Both the position numbers and the translations under genes were made by a program. From Mycoplana dimorpha (GTDB lineage Bacteria; Pseudomonadota; Alphaproteobacteria; Rhizobiales; Rhizobiaceae), in NCBI RefSeq assembly GCF_003046475.1, contig NZ_PZZZ01000010.1:1-64000 (forward strand): a DNA stretch of 64,000 nt, read 5' to 3'. Of this stretch, positions 36,866 to 47,345 are shown piece by piece (within the stretch, counting starts at the first letter, position 1; the number at the start of each line of letters is the position of its first letter). The notes under the pieces were generated by a model that had not been told where the DNA came from, did not search any database, and saw only the letters and a list, made by a program, of their open reading frames with translations.

Positions 36866-37918
36866 TTATGCGAACCGCTCCTTGGAAGCCGCATACCTCG
36901 CTTCCCCTTGTTTGATGAAGGGGCCGCTGCTCATGCGACCATCGAGCTTTCTCTCCGCGTGCGGATCGGGCTGATCCTTGAACCAATCGGTGTTGAAAAC
37001 CTTGTCCCAGGCCTTCATCGCCTGATCATGGGTGCAGTCCGGATCGCCGAGAACCTCAAGATGCTTGAGATTGGTTTCGAGGCAGTCCCGGAAGAAGGCA
37101 ACCTTCGCATCGCCTGAATCCACGATATTTTCGCCGTTTAGCGTCGGATGCTCGATGGTGTCGTCGTACCCGAGGCGGTAATGGATCTCCTTCATCAGGC
37201 GATGGAACGCCTGGTCATCGCGCTGCTCGTCTTCCAAGTAGCAGTACTCCACGAGGCGTGAGATTGCGAAGCCCGAGGTCGTCTGCGATTTCCATGAAGC
37301 CCGGCTCCTGGCGAACTTTTTCATCAGTCGTGTCATGCGCACGAATTGACCGCTGTTGCCGTCCTTGCTGGCGTCCGAGCATTTCGTCTCGTTGGCAGTT
37401 CGGAACCAGTTGGTGACCGCCCGGGCGTCGGAACGCTTCCAGTCTGAACTCGCAAGCTCCCAGGCTGCCTTCATATCACCCGAGATCGGATCCTTCACCT
37501 TAATCTTCCGATACGAGGGAACGTCGACATGGTAGCCATCGTCGTAATAGACGCGGACGCAGTTCTTTCGGACCGCCGGAGGCGTTTTGAAGCGCTTGTC
37601 CTGCAAGGCGTTGCAGACCATTTTGCGGACAGCGAGGGCTGACATTTCGCCGCCCTGTGGCCCGACCAGATCGTCCTTTTGGAAGTAGACGCCGTCATCG
37701 ATGTCGTAGTCGCCGTCTTCCTCTTGGATCATTGTCTTCATAGAATACGATCCTTGGGTGTGCATGCCGATGGGCTTGGGATCGCCGTTCGCCGCAAGTC
37801 CGTCCTTGAGGCGCTTGCGGTTCGTGTCGGCCTTGTCCTTGATGTCCTGGCGGTCATCGTCGGAAAGTTTGACCTCAGTTCGCTGGTACTTCAGCACCTG
37901 AGCATGGCAGTTTTTCAT
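36866..37918 (-). CDS. CBASS cyclic oligonucleotide synthase (CD-NTase, DncV-like)
   Basis: 350 residues. Nucleotidyltransferase that makes a cyclic oligonucleotide second messenger on phage infection. The active site is visible: GS motif Gly56-Ser57 (HTQGSYSMKT), the Asp72-x-Asp74 pair (GDYDIDDGVYF) and third Asp132 (HVDVPSY). It begins MKNCHAQVLKYQRTEVKLSD and ends in KERFA; the C-terminal residue is the Cap2 conjugation site in studied systems (here Ala). The start overlaps the capV stop by 4 nt. Product (cGAMP-type or other) cannot be read; DncV-like features and a patatin partner favour a 3',3'-cyclic dinucleotide. Confidence 0.9.
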   Translation of the reverse strand: MKNCHAQVLKYQRTEVKLSDDDRQDIKDKADTNRKRLKDGLAANGDPKPIGMHTQGSYSMKTMIQEEDGDYDIDDGVYFQKDDLVGPQGGEMSALAVRKMVCNALQDKRFKTPPAVRKNCVRVYYDDGYHVDVPSYRKIKVKDPISGDMKAAWELASSDWKRSDARAVTNWFRTANETKCSDASKDGNSGQFVRMTRLMKKFARSRASWKSQTTSGFAISRLVEYCYLEDEQRDDQAFHRLMKEIHYRLGYDDTIEHPTLNGENIVDSGDAKVAFFRDCLETNLKHLEVLGDPDCTHDQAMKAWDKVFNTDWFKDQPDPHAERKLDGRMSSGPFIKQGEARYAASKERFA

Positions 37919-39048
37919 TGAAACACCTCCGTCGGGACGCCTGTCTTCGGCATCGGGGGGACGTCTTTAAGAAGAGTGTGGATCATCCGGCCCTCCAGAT
38001 GGCCGGGACTGTCGCACAGGCATTTCACCATGTCCGCATCGTCATGGCCGTGTGTGATCAGGGCTTTCAGAGCCTTTGGGCGGGCTTCGTCCAGGCTGAG
38101 GTACTGGAGCATGGTCGCGGCGGCTTCCTGCTGTGGTACTCGGACGTGTGTCACAGGACGACCCAACTTGGTGAAGTGATCGGCGAAAAAGCGCGCCATG
38201 TGGTCGTAGGCGAACTCCTGCACATCGATGGATAGCGGGCCGATCTCAGCTCCGAGCTTCCAGGATAGCATCGACCGATGAACGTTCTTGGGTTGGATCT
38301 GCGATCCAGCCGGACGTGAAACGTTTCCGATCGAAAAGATCTCAATTGGCTGTGTCGGCTCAGCGCAGGATAGGGCGTCGATCATGGCGACGAGGACCGG
38401 GTTGTTCGCCCAAAGGCCGCCATCCGCAAATACTCGGAAGTTGTCTAAACCGCCATCTGGTTCCAGCACCGCCGCGAGTGATCGGTAGATGGGTGCCGCG
38501 CTTGAGGCGAGGCAGACGTCGGCCAAACGATAATTGTCGTCGCGGATGCCACTCCTGGGCGTCTTTTTGAACACCCACGCTCGATGCTTTTCCATGGATA
38601 CAGCAGGAATAGAAAGGCCGATCCCGCGCTTGTCCAGAACCTGCTTCATCGTGATGTCTTGCAGCTCGTTTCGCAAAGCCGACTGCAATGCTGCGTCGCC
38701 CGCACGGACAATTCGCCCGCCCTTTGTCACGGCCCGCCAGAGCGGGCTTAAGAAACCGTCCTTAATGCGATGGGGGAAGATTGCAGCGCCATGTTGTTCG
38801 TACAATGCAACAATCGAGGACATCGGTCGGCCGATGGCAGCGGCGCATCCGAGGATCGCCCCTGTGCTGGTCCCTGCAATGAGGTCGAAGCCTTTGCCGA
38901 AGTCCAGAGCTTCTACGTTCCGGAGACGGGCGTAGTAGCCCGTAAGCTTGTCCAGTAGAGCGGCGGTGTAAATGCCGCGCATGCCGCCGCCATCGATGCA
39001 GAGGACGCGGTATGGCTTAACACGCGACTTTTCGATTTCATCCTTCAT
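37915..39048 (-). CDS. capV: CBASS effector: patatin-like phospholipase CapV
   Basis: 377 residues. Patatin-like phospholipase that destroys the inner membrane when bound by the CD-NTase product. Oxyanion loop CIDGGGMRGIYT (20-25), nucleophile Ser61 in AGTSTGA and catalytic Asp209 in FADGGLWANNP form the Ser-Asp dyad. First gene of capV, cdn, cap2, cap3, all overlapping or nearly so, the classic type II-A order of the Vibrio system. Toxic when activated, so expression is probably kept modest. Complete start MKDEIEKSRVKPYRVL. Confidence 0.92.
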   Translation of the reverse strand: MKDEIEKSRVKPYRVLCIDGGGMRGIYTAALLDKLTGYYARLRNVEALDFGKGFDLIAGTSTGAILGCAAAIGRPMSSIVALYEQHGAAIFPHRIKDGFLSPLWRAVTKGGRIVRAGDAALQSALRNELQDITMKQVLDKRGIGLSIPAVSMEKHRAWVFKKTPRSGIRDDNYRLADVCLASSAAPIYRSLAAVLEPDGGLDNFRVFADGGLWANNPVLVAMIDALSCAEPTQPIEIFSIGNVSRPAGSQIQPKNVHRSMLSWKLGAEIGPLSIDVQEFAYDHMARFFADHFTKLGRPVTHVRVPQQEAAATMLQYLSLDEARPKALKALITHGHDDADMVKCLCDSPGHLEGRMIHTLLKDVPPMPKTGVPTEVFQ

Positions 39049-39316
39049 AGAGCTTGGCCCGTTTAAATAAGTGGTGGTTTGAAATTGATTCCAACTATTC
39101 CGTTTGTTTCACGATTTGTTCTGAGGAGCATTTTCCGGGCACCTCTCGATGCCCGGATTCCTATCGGCGGCGCAGTGGCTCGCCTGAAGGAGTGCCGTTC
39201 GCCCAGACAGCGAGGACTATTGGGGCAATCCTCGCTGGATTAGTGGTGTTGGAGGCAGACTTTGGTACTTTCTGACCAAACTATGCTTCCGATGACACCG
39301 CAAACTCCACCAACCC
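39049..39316. other. Island/core boundary region
   Basis: About 270 bases between the CBASS promoter side and the nrdJ stop. It should hold the CBASS promoter. No tRNA remnant, direct repeat or integrase was recognised here, so the junction mechanism of the island remains unknown. Confidence 0.3.
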
Positions 39317-42300
39317 TCAGCTGCAGCCGCTGGTTGCGCCGCACGTGTCGCACTTCTCGCAGGTGCCATTGCGCACCATCGTGAAGTTCTGGCACTCCGA
39401 GCACATGCTGCCGGTATAGCCCTGCGCGATCGAGCGGATGCGGCGCTCGTTCTCCACCTTCTTGGCGTCGGCCTTGGCGCTGGCGGCGTCGGCGGCAGCC
39501 TTGTCGGAGAAGAGGGCGGTCACGGCCGGCTGCGCTTCGCTGGCGGCCTCTTCGGCGACCTCCTCGGCCAGTTCGGCCGCACGTTCCTCGTAGTCGCGCT
39601 TGAAGGCGACGATTTCGGAGGTGGAGATCGCAACCGTCGGCTCCAGCTTGCGGGCAGCACTGCCGGCAAAGGCGGTGACGTTGCCGGAAGCGGCGGCCTT
39701 GGCCGGTGCCGCGGTCGAAGCGCCCTTCGGCTCGGAAAGCTGGCGTTCGCCGCCGCTGCCCGGGACGATGGTCGGCTTGTAGCCGCGGGTCCAGCCGGTG
39801 GAGATCAGGTTGGTCTTGCCTTCCTGGATGCCCTTGCCGAGCGCGGTGTTGGAGAAGTCCGACGTATCGACATGGGCGAGGTCGTTGCGGCCGAGATAGG
39901 AGACGGCCAGTTCGCGGAACACGTAGTCGAGGATCGAGGTGGCGTTCTTGATCGCGTCGTTGCCGATGACGATGCCGGCCGGCTCGAACTTGGTGAAGGT
40001 GAACGCCTCGACATATTCCTCGAGCGGCACGCCATATTGCAGGCCGAGCGAGATGGCGATGGCGAAATTGTTCATCATGGCGCGGAAGGCGGCACCTTCC
40101 TTGTGCATGTCGATGAAGATCTCGCCGAGGCGGCCGTCGCCGAACTCGCCGGTGCGCAGATACACCTTGTGTCCGCCGATGATCGCCTTCTGGGTGTAGC
40201 CCTGGCGGCGGTTCGGCAGCTTTTCGCGCTCGCGGGTGACCTTCTCGATCACGCGCTCGATGATCTTTTCGGTGACCGTCACCGCTGCGGCGGCCGCCGG
40301 CGCCTGCAGCAGTTCCTCGACCGCATCCTCGTCCGCCTCGTCCTCGATCAGCGAAGCGTTGAGCGGCTGCGACAGCTTCGAGCCGTCGCGGTAGAGCGCG
40401 TTGGCCTTCAGCGCCAGCTTCCAGGACAGCATGTAGGCGTTCTTGCAGTCCTCGACGGTCGCCTCGTTCGGCATGTTGATCGTCTTGGAGATGGCGCCCG
40501 AGATGAACGGCTGGGCGGCCGCCATCATGCGGATGTGGCTCTCGACCGAGAGATAGCGCTTGCCGATCTTGCCGCACGGGTTGGCGCAGTCGAACACCGG
40601 CAGGTGCTCGTTTTTGAGGAACGGTGCGCCTTCCAGCGTCATCGCGCCGCAGACGTGGATGTTGGCCGCCTCGATGTCCTTCTTCGCAAAGCCGAGGTGC
40701 TCGAGCAGGTTGAAGCTCATGTCGGCGAGCTGCTCGTCGGACACCTTCAGGGTGTCCTTGAGGAAGTCGGCGCCGAGCGTCCACTGGTTGAACACGAACT
40801 TGATGTCGAAGGCGCTCTTCAGGGCGGCGTTGACGGCGGCGATCTTCTCGTCCGAAAAACCCTTGGCCTTCAGCGAGCCGGGATTGACGCCGGGCGCCTG
40901 GTTGAGGTTGCCGTGGCCGACCGCATAGGCCTCGATCTCGGCGATCTGGGCCTCGGAATAGCCGAGGGTGCGGAGCGCTTCGGGAACGGCGCGGTTGATG
41001 ATCTTGAAGTAGCCGCCACCGGCGAGCTTCTTGAACTTCACCAGCGCGAAGTCGGGCTCGATGCCGGTGGTGTCGCAATCCATGACGAGGCCGATCGTGC
41101 CCGTCGGGGCGATCACCGAGACCTGCGCGTTGCGGTAGCCGTTCTTTTCGCCGAGCTCGACCGCCTTGTCCCAGGCGCTCATCGCGTGGACGACGAGGTC
41201 CTGGTCCGTGCAATCATCGTGGATCAGCGCGACCGGGTTGACCGACAGCGCCTCGTAGCCGGACGTCTCGCCATAGGCGGCGCGGCGGTGGTTGCGCATG
41301 ACCCGCAGCATGTTGTCGCGGTTCGGCGCAAAGCCCGGGAAGGGGCCGAGCTCGCCGGCCATCTCGGCAGACGTGGCGTAGGAGACGCCGGTCATGATCG
41401 CCGTCAGCGCGCCGCAGATGGCGCGACCCTCGTCCGAATCATAGGGAATGCCGGAGGACATCAGCAGGCCGCCGATATTGGCATAGCCGAGTCCGAGCGT
41501 GCGGTACTCGTAGGAGAGTTCGGCGATCTGCCGGGACGGGAACTGCGCCATCATTACCGAGATTTCAAGCACGATCGTCCAGAGACGGACGGTGTGCTCG
41601 TAGTCGGCGATGTTGATTCGCTTCGTTGCCGCATCCTTGAACTGCAGCAGGTTCAGCGAGGCGAGATTGCAGGCCGTGTCATCGAGGAACATGTATTCCG
41701 AGCACGGGTTGGACGCGCGGATCGGGCCGGCGGCCGGGCAGGTGTGCCAGTCATTCATCGTCGTGTTGAAATGCAGGCCCGGATCGGCCGAGGCCCAGGC
41801 GGCATAGGAGATCGATTCCCAGAGGTCGCGTGCCTTCAGCGTCTTCATCACGCGGCCGTCCTTGCGGGCGGTCAGGTGCCAGTCGCCGTCATTCTCCACG
41901 GCGCGCAGGAAGTCGTCCTTGATCGAGACGGAGTTGTTGGAGTTCTGGCCGGAGACCGTCAGGTAGGCTTCCGAATCCCAGTCCGTGTCATAGGTCTTGA
42001 ACTCGATGTCCTTGTAGCCCTGCTTGGCGAACTGGATGACGCGCTTGATGTAGTTTTCCGGAACCTGGCTCTTCTTGGCGGCACGGATCTCGCGCTTCAG
42101 GGCCGGATTCTCGTTCGGGTCGAAGCACTGGTCGCCGTCCGCCGAGCAATTGATGCAGGCCTTCATGATCGCCTTGAGGTGCGAAGCGACGATCTTCGAG
42201 CCGGTGACGAGGGCTGCGACCTTCTGCTCTTCCTTGACCTTCCAGTTGATGTATTCCTCGATGTCGGGATGGTCGATGTCGACGACGACCATCTTGGCGG

Positions 42301-43129
42301 CGCGTCGCGTCGTGCCGCCGGACTTGATGGCGCCAGCGGCCCGGTCGCCGATCTTGAGGAAGCTCATCAGGCCGGAGGAGCGGCCGCCGCCGGAAAGCTT
42401 TTCGCCTTCGCCGCGCAGGTGCGAGAAGTTGGAACCGGTGCCGGAGCCGTACTTGAACAGGCGCGCCTCGCGCACCCACAGGTCCATGATGCCGTTCTCG
42501 TTGACGAGATCGTCCTCGACCGACTGGATGAAGCAGGCGTGCGGCTGCGGATGCTCGTAGGCCGACTTGGACTTGGTCAGCTTGCCGGTGAAGGGATCGA
42601 CATAGAAGTGGCCCTGGCCGGGGCCGTCGATGCCATAGGCCCAGTGCAGGCCGGTGTTGAACCACTGAGGGCTGTTCGGCGCGACGCGCTGGGTGGCAAG
42701 CATGTAGGCGAGCTCGTCCCTGAACGCCGCCGCGTCTTCCTCGCTGTCGAAATAGCCGCCCTTCCAGCCCCAGTAGGTCCAGGTGCCGGCGAGCCGGTCG
42801 AATACCTGACGGGCGTCCGTTTCCGAACCGAACTGCTCGTCCTTCGGCAGGTCCTTCATCGCTTCGGTGTCTGGGACCGATCGCCACAGGAAGGAGGGAA
42901 CGTCGTTCTCCTCGACCTTCTTCAGCCGCGCCGGCACGCCCGCCTTGCGGAAATACTTCTGGGCCAGGATGTCGGCGGCGACCTGGCTGAACTGGGCAGG
43001 AACGTCGATGTCGGCGAGACGGAACACGATCGAGCCGTCGGGATTCTTGATCTCGCTGGTGGCCTTGCGGAATTCGATGTCGGCATAAGCCGACTGGCCC
43101 TGCTTGGTGAAGCGACGTTCTATGCGCAT
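39317..43129 (-). CDS. nrdJ: Class II (B12-dependent) ribonucleotide reductase
   Basis: 1270 residues. Reduces ribonucleotides to deoxyribonucleotides using adenosylcobalamin to make the thiyl radical. Conserved segments include [40 protein letters not shown] and [20 protein letters not shown], and the C-terminal zinc motif CSECQNF with [17 protein letters not shown] 43129 ([20 protein letters not shown]) is the start known from rhizobial homologues; 87 more codons are open upstream but carry no motif. Two NrdR boxes lie 125-171 bases upstream. It is the first core gene beside the island. Confidence 0.96.
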   Translation of the reverse strand: MRIERRFTKQGQSAYADIEFRKATSEIKNPDGSIVFRLADIDVPAQFSQVAADILAQKYFRKAGVPARLKKVEENDVPSFLWRSVPDTEAMKDLPKDEQFGSETDARQVFDRLAGTWTYWGWKGGYFDSEEDAAAFRDELAYMLATQRVAPNSPQWFNTGLHWAYGIDGPGQGHFYVDPFTGKLTKSKSAYEHPQPHACFIQSVEDDLVNENGIMDLWVREARLFKYGSGTGSNFSHLRGEGEKLSGGGRSSGLMSFLKIGDRAAGAIKSGGTTRRAAKMVVVDIDHPDIEEYINWKVKEEQKVAALVTGSKIVASHLKAIMKACINCSADGDQCFDPNENPALKREIRAAKKSQVPENYIKRVIQFAKQGYKDIEFKTYDTDWDSEAYLTVSGQNSNNSVSIKDDFLRAVENDGDWHLTARKDGRVMKTLKARDLWESISYAAWASADPGLHFNTTMNDWHTCPAAGPIRASNPCSEYMFLDDTACNLASLNLLQFKDAATKRINIADYEHTVRLWTIVLEISVMMAQFPSRQIAELSYEYRTLGLGYANIGGLLMSSGIPYDSDEGRAICGALTAIMTGVSYATSAEMAGELGPFPGFAPNRDNMLRVMRNHRRAAYGETSGYEALSVNPVALIHDDCTDQDLVVHAMSAWDKAVELGEKNGYRNAQVSVIAPTGTIGLVMDCDTTGIEPDFALVKFKKLAGGGYFKIINRAVPEALRTLGYSEAQIAEIEAYAVGHGNLNQAPGVNPGSLKAKGFSDEKIAAVNAALKSAFDIKFVFNQWTLGADFLKDTLKVSDEQLADMSFNLLEHLGFAKKDIEAANIHVCGAMTLEGAPFLKNEHLPVFDCANPCGKIGKRYLSVESHIRMMAAAQPFISGAISKTINMPNEATVEDCKNAYMLSWKLALKANALYRDGSKLSQPLNASLIEDEADEDAVEELLQAPAAAAAVTVTEKIIERVIEKVTREREKLPNRRQGYTQKAIIGGHKVYLRTGEFGDGRLGEIFIDMHKEGAAFRAMMNNFAIAISLGLQYGVPLEEYVEAFTFTKFEPAGIVIGNDAIKNATSILDYVFRELAVSYLGRNDLAHVDTSDFSNTALGKGIQEGKTNLISTGWTRGYKPTIVPGSGGERQLSEPKGASTAAPAKAAASGNVTAFAGSAARKLEPTVAISTSEIVAFKRDYEERAAELAEEVAEEAASEAQPAVTALFSDKAAADAASAKADAKKVENERRIRSIAQGYTGSMCSECQNFTMVRNGTCEKCDTCGATSGCS

Positions 43130-43253
43130 GGTCCGTTGTCCTTCTCTCGCCGCGTGCCTGCGCAAACGCAGGGCGCAATTGTCCCGTCCGGCCACGATCT
43201 GTCGCAGCCAGCCCCGATTCTCTTCAATGTGCGGGAAACCCGATCTATCGAGG

Positions 43254-43300
43254 ACCCTGTATCTTGTGCCGGGCGCGGCTGCAAACACTAAATATAGTAT
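43254..43300 (-). promoter_or_regulatory. Tandem NrdR boxes upstream of nrdJ
   Basis: Two 16-base sites at 43254-43269 (ACCCTGTATCTTGTGC) and 43285-43300 (ACACTAAATATAGTAT; the preceding bases are part of the same AT-rich tract) match the NrdR consensus acaCwAtATaTwGtgt at 12 and about 14 of 16 positions. They start 31 bases apart, the three-turn spacing typical of NrdR-repressed promoters. nrdJ should therefore be repressed by NrdR-(d)ATP. Confidence 0.7.
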
Positions 43301-43838
43301 CAACAGCTGCTTTATGCCAGCCCCATGGGCCGCTTCGGCAATCAAGAAAACGTGCGCAAAAAGGCCCCTGCGGCTTGGCGGCTCATCCACCCTGACGCAT
43401 GGTCACAAATCACGATTTCCAGATTTGAGAACCGGACTTAAAACACTCCGGCCCAGTCGCCGTTGCAACTTAGCGACCATTAACGCCATGGCAGCCGATT
43501 CCGTCAAGGGGTGGTTTGTGACGGATTTGTGGACGCTACATGTTGTGTGTGGCCGCTGTGGAAAATGGGGACATCGGCCAAGTACTGGAAAATCAGGCAG
43601 TTGCAGTCGCAAGGCGCTGGCGCGCACGAGAGAGTTGTGAAAAGCCCAACAAATAATGGGGCAGAAATAAGGGTGGATTGCGGCGCTGCTAAAATCGGGA
43701 GTTGCCAAGTGGTCCGGGATGTGATTGCCGCGGATCGGCCCCATTCAGGCACCGCCGAGTTCCCAGCGTAGTGTCGTGCGGATGCGCAGGCGCTTGCGGC
43801 GCCAGCGCTTCCAAACCTTGCGGTGGTTAGGACGGCCT
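43301..43838. other. Long gap between nrdJ promoter and gpt
   Basis: About 540 bases without a supported gene. Open frames on both strands lack motifs and overlap each other. A TGTGGAAAA sequence at about 43555 resembles half of a DnaA box, but alone this is weak. The upstream nrdJ promoter elements continue into the left end. Confidence 0.3.
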
Positions 43839-44336
43839 TTAGCCGCGGCTGCCCTTGGCGATCGGCTCCTGGTAGGTGAAGCCCAGGTCCCAGGGGAAGT
43901 AGATCCAAGTGTCCTGGCTCACTTCGGTAATGAAGGTGTCGACCAGCGGCCGGCCCTTGGGCTTGGCATAAACGGCGGCGAAATGCGCCTTGGGCAGCAT
44001 CGCGCGGACCTGGGCGGCGGTCTTGCCGGTATCCGTCAGGTCGTCGACGATCAGGATGCCTTCACCCTCGTTCTGGAGCAGTTCCGGCGTGATGCCCTTG
44101 AGGACCTGCATTTCGCCCTGCGACAGGTAATCGTGATAGGAGGCGACGCAGACGGTCTCGATCAGCCGGATGTTCAGCTCGCGCGACACGATGGCCGCCG
44201 GCACCAGTCCGCCGCGCGTGATGCAGACGATCGCCTTCCACTCGCGATCATTGTCGGCAAGACGCCAGGCGAGCGCCCGGGCGTCGCGGTGGAACTGGTC
44301 CCAGGAAACGGGAAAGGCTTTGTCGGGAAGCGACAT
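43839..44336 (-). CDS. gpt: Xanthine(-guanine) phosphoribosyltransferase
   Basis: 165 residues, the usual size. Transfers phosphoribose from PRPP to xanthine/guanine in purine salvage. The PRPP loop [14 protein letters not shown] is intact, with the N-terminal [20 protein letters not shown] and C-terminal [14 protein letters not shown] segments typical of Gpt. Start [19 protein letters not shown]. It stands alone and is conserved near nrdJ in rhizobia as far as I know. Confidence 0.93.
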   Translation of the reverse strand: MSLPDKAFPVSWDQFHRDARALAWRLADNDREWKAIVCITRGGLVPAAIVSRELNIRLIETVCVASYHDYLSQGEMQVLKGITPELLQNEGEGILIVDDLTDTGKTAAQVRAMLPKAHFAAVYAKPKGRPLVDTFITEVSQDTWIYFPWDLGFTYQEPIAKGSRG

Positions 44337-44610
44337 GGCGGGCTCCTAATCGCCGGTGGCCGGCGGAAAACGCGAGATGATCCGTCCTTCTAATGCATGT
44401 GCCCGAAAACGTGCAGCGCTTTTGGGGCCGAGACGTGCATTAGGAACAAAAACCTGATGCAGATTGCGCGTATCCATTTTCACGCAATCAGCCTTAAAGC
44501 AAGTTGTCCGGCGATTGAAAACGCGCCTGGCGCGCCGCCCGGCGACGATCCACAACGAAGCGCCCGACGCGTTGAAGCGGGCCGGGCGGCCTCCTGCGGG
44601 AGGAGCGCGA

Positions 44611-45453
44611 TCACCGCGACATGATTGCCGGAACCCGCAGATCCTTCATCATGGCGCTGGTGACGCCACCGAACAGGCGGTGCCGCAGCCAGGAATGGCT
44701 GAACGCCCCCATGACCAGGAGGTTGGCACCGGTGGCGCTGACGCGGCGATTGATGACGTGGGCGACCGTGTCGCCGCCCGATGTAGCGGAGTTCACGGTG
44801 GTCCTGAGGCCGTGGCGCGAAAGCGTGGCTGCGATCTCGGTGCCGGAGAAGGCGGCATGCTGGGAGGCGCTGTCGCGACTGTCGACGGTGAAGATCTCGA
44901 TCTCCTTGGCCTCCTGCAGCAGCGGCAGGGCATCGAACACGGCGCGGGCCGATTCGCGTGTGCCGTTCCAGGCGATAAGCACGCGCTCGGGCGCCTCGGG
45001 GCCGGCGACGGCATCGGAGATCAGATAGAGCGGCCGGCCGCTTTCGTACAGCAGGTCCTCGATGTCGGCGCGGGAAGGGCCTTCACCGGCGGGATCGAGC
45101 TGGACCGCAACCACCAGGTCGCTGCCGCGGGCGCTGTCGATCACGCCGCTCGCGCTATAGCCGGCGCTGCCGGTGAACAGCCGCCACTCGTGGGAGACGC
45201 CGGCACGTTGTGCCATCGTGCGGAAGGTGCGCTCGATGGCACGCGACACGGAGTGGGCCTGCGCCTGCTGCTCCATGATTGCGTTGGGATCCGGAAATTC
45301 CATCGGTGCGGCAATCGTCACGACGATCGGCGTTTCCGCATGCACGCCGATGAGATGGGCGCCGTGCCGCTCGGCCAGCGCGAGCGCATGCTGGGAGACC
45401 TTGGCGGCATCCTCTTCGGTGCTGAGCACGGCGGTGATGGTCCTGTATGTCAT
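44611..45453 (-). CDS. Universal stress protein, tandem UspA-type
   Basis: 280 residues, about twice a single UspA domain. The first half begins TYRTITAVLSTEEDAAKVSQ; the second has ERVLIAWNGTRESARAVFDA and ends with the ATP-binding-type loop GANLLVMGAFSHSWLRHRLF followed by GGVTSAMMKDLRVPAIMS. UspA proteins help in stress survival. ATG 45453 (MTYRTI) is chosen, since the 16 upstream codons lack family sequence. Transcribed alone. Confidence 0.9.
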   Translation of the reverse strand: MTYRTITAVLSTEEDAAKVSQHALALAERHGAHLIGVHAETPIVVTIAAPMEFPDPNAIMEQQAQAHSVSRAIERTFRTMAQRAGVSHEWRLFTGSAGYSASGVIDSARGSDLVVAVQLDPAGEGPSRADIEDLLYESGRPLYLISDAVAGPEAPERVLIAWNGTRESARAVFDALPLLQEAKEIEIFTVDSRDSASQHAAFSGTEIAATLSRHGLRTTVNSATSGGDTVAHVINRRVSATGANLLVMGAFSHSWLRHRLFGGVTSAMMKDLRVPAIMSR

Positions 45454-45651
45454 GACAGTCTCCGTTGCCAGGTAGCGGCCGGGATGCGACGCCCGCCGCA
45501 AACCGGTAACGCATTGAGCTGCATGATCCTTTCCTCAAACCGCGTCGGATTCAAGAGCCATGCAGAGTCCGCCCGCGTGTTGCAACTATGCGATGTCGGC
45601 GGCGGATCGCTTCAATTTGGGCGCTCTGCGGCAAGCCGGCCTTGATTCGGA

Positions 45652-46407
45652 TCAACCCGCCGCCTTGGCCGAGGCAATTTCGGCGATCATGGCGAGGATG
45701 GCCTTCTCGGCGGCTTCGGCAGGGGCGGGCTCGCGGCTGCGGATGACGATCTCGGTGGAAAAGCGGGTGCCGTCGAAGCGCGGGTAGGAGCCGATCGAGG
45801 TCTCCGGATGGGCCTTCTGGATCGCGGTGAGCGGCGTACCAATGTCGCCTTCGCCGAACGGCGAAACGACGGCGCGCGACAGCACCGGTGAGCCGGTCTC
45901 GAGCGTAGGCAGCAGCACGTCGAGCATGGCCACGAACACCTGCGGCACGCCGGCCATCACATGCACGTTGCCGATGGAAAAACCCGGTGCGGTGGAGACG
46001 CTGTTGGGAATGTGCCGTGAACCGACCGGCATCCGGGCCATCCGCTGGCGGGCCTCGTTGAACTCCATGCCGCGCCGGGCGTACATCGCCCCCATCAGTT
46101 CCATGGCGGCCGGATCGTGGGTGCAGGCGACGCCGAACGCTTTGGCAACCGCATCGGCGGTGATGTCGTCATGCGTCGGACCGATGCCGCCGGAGGTAAA
46201 GACGTAATCGTATCGCTGTCGCAGCGCGTTCAGCGCCTCGACGATCATGTCCTCCTCGTCGCCGACGATGCGGACCTCCCTCAGGTCGATGCCGGCGATG
46301 AACAGCATATCGGCCAGGTGGCCGATGTTGCGGTCCTTCGTGCGCCCGGACAGGAGCTCGTCCCCAATCGCGAGCATGGCGGCGGTGATGACCTTTGCGG
46401 AACTCAT
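45652..46407 (-). CDS. CinA N-terminal / MoaB-like molybdopterin-binding protein
   Basis: 251 residues, the stand-alone MoCF-biosynthesis (COG1058) type. It opens AAMLAIGDELLSGRTKDRNI, with the domain signature VFTSGGIGPTHDDITADAVAKAFG. Lacks the C-terminal amidase half of full CinA. Homologues are annotated as competence/damage-inducible CinA-like proteins or pyrophosphatases of modified nucleotides; the exact reaction is not clear here. Divergent from wrbA with 163 bases between. Confidence 0.88.
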   Translation of the reverse strand: MSSAKVITAAMLAIGDELLSGRTKDRNIGHLADMLFIAGIDLREVRIVGDEEDMIVEALNALRQRYDYVFTSGGIGPTHDDITADAVAKAFGVACTHDPAAMELMGAMYARRGMEFNEARQRMARMPVGSRHIPNSVSTAPGFSIGNVHVMAGVPQVFVAMLDVLLPTLETGSPVLSRAVVSPFGEGDIGTPLTAIQKAHPETSIGSYPRFDGTRFSTEIVIRSREPAPAEAAEKAILAMIAEIASAKAAG

Positions 46408-46570
46408 CGGAGGATCCTCGCTACGTTGACGGTTCTACACCGCCGTCAACCCCTGGTGAACAGTCTGTCGCGGCGCCCGGTTCTGGCATGCCGGCGCCAA
46501 GTGCTACATCTTCGCGCTGGCCGCAATCAAGCGGAAAGACCGTCGGACATGACGCGACAGGAGAATACGC

Positions 46571-47170
46571 ATGGCAAGAGTTCTGGTGCTTTACTATTCC
46601 GCCTACGGGCACATCGAAACCATGGCGAATGCAGTCGCCGAGGGCGCGAAATCCGCCGGTGCCGGAGTGGTGGTGAAGCGCGTTCCGGAACTGGTCCCGG
46701 AAGAGGTCGCCAAGGCCTCGCATTTCAAGCTCGACCAGCAGGCGCCGATCGCGACGATCGACGAACTGGAGGAGTACGACGCCATCATCGTCGGCGCCGG
46801 CACCCGATTCGGCACCGTCGCATCGCAGATGCGCAATTTCTGGGATCAGACCGGCGGGTTGTGGTTCAACGGCAAGCTGGTCGGCAAGGTCGGATCGGTC
46901 TTCACGTCGTCGGCGACCCAGCACGGCGGCCAGGAATCGACCCTCCTCAGCTTCATCCCGACCTTCCTGCATCATGGCATGGTGGTCGCAGGCCTTCCCT
47001 ATGCCTTCCAGGGGCAGATGGGCGTCGACGAGGTCAAGGGCGGCTCGCCCTACGGCGCATCCACGATCACCGATGGCGACGGCTCGCGCCAGCCTTCGGC
47101 CGTGGAACTGGATGCTGCCCGCTTCCAGGGTGCACATGTGGCGAAGCTCGCCGCCAAGCTGGTCGGCTGA
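46571..47170 (+). CDS. wrbA: NAD(P)H:quinone oxidoreductase WrbA
   Basis: 199 residues. Tetrameric flavodoxin-like enzyme performing two-electron quinone reduction. FMN loop [15 protein letters not shown] and the conserved [20 protein letters not shown] and [17 protein letters not shown] segments are all present. A GACAGGAG site precedes ATG 46571. Followed by a strong hairpin terminator (47194-47225), so monocistronic. Confidence 0.95.
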   Translation: MARVLVLYYSAYGHIETMANAVAEGAKSAGAGVVVKRVPELVPEEVAKASHFKLDQQAPIATIDELEEYDAIIVGAGTRFGTVASQMRNFWDQTGGLWFNGKLVGKVGSVFTSSATQHGGQESTLLSFIPTFLHHGMVVAGLPYAFQGQMGVDEVKGGSPYGASTITDGDGSRQPSAVELDAARFQGAHVAKLAAKLVG

Positions 47171-47193
47171 AGCGCATCATATAAATGGTGAAG

Positions 47194-47225
47194 GAAGGGG
47201 CGCGGCCGATCGGGCGCGCCCCTTC
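47194..47225 (+). terminator. Rho-independent-type terminator after wrbA
   Basis: GAAGGGGCGCG and CGCGCCCCTTC form a perfect 11-bp stem with a 10-base loop 23 bases after the wrbA stop, followed by TGCATTTT. It could also serve the convergent amidohydrolase transcript. Confidence 0.75.
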
Positions 47226-47345
47226 TGCATTTTGAGTCGCTGGTACCTGTTCTGGCTTTTCCGTCTCAGCACCGAGTCCGGCGGCCGATTTGCCCATCGT
47301 TCATTCGGTGTGCGGGCGCAGGACGATTCGGCGGCTTCGGGGCGT

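Noticed and set aside
39872-43291. 1139-codon open frame on the plus strand opposite nrdJ
   Set aside because: It mirrors the full nrdJ coding sequence, has no motif, and such antisense frames are expected in GC-rich genes.
43555-43565. TGTGGAAAA as a DnaA box upstream of nrdJ
   Set aside because: One imperfect site in a long intergenic region is not significant.
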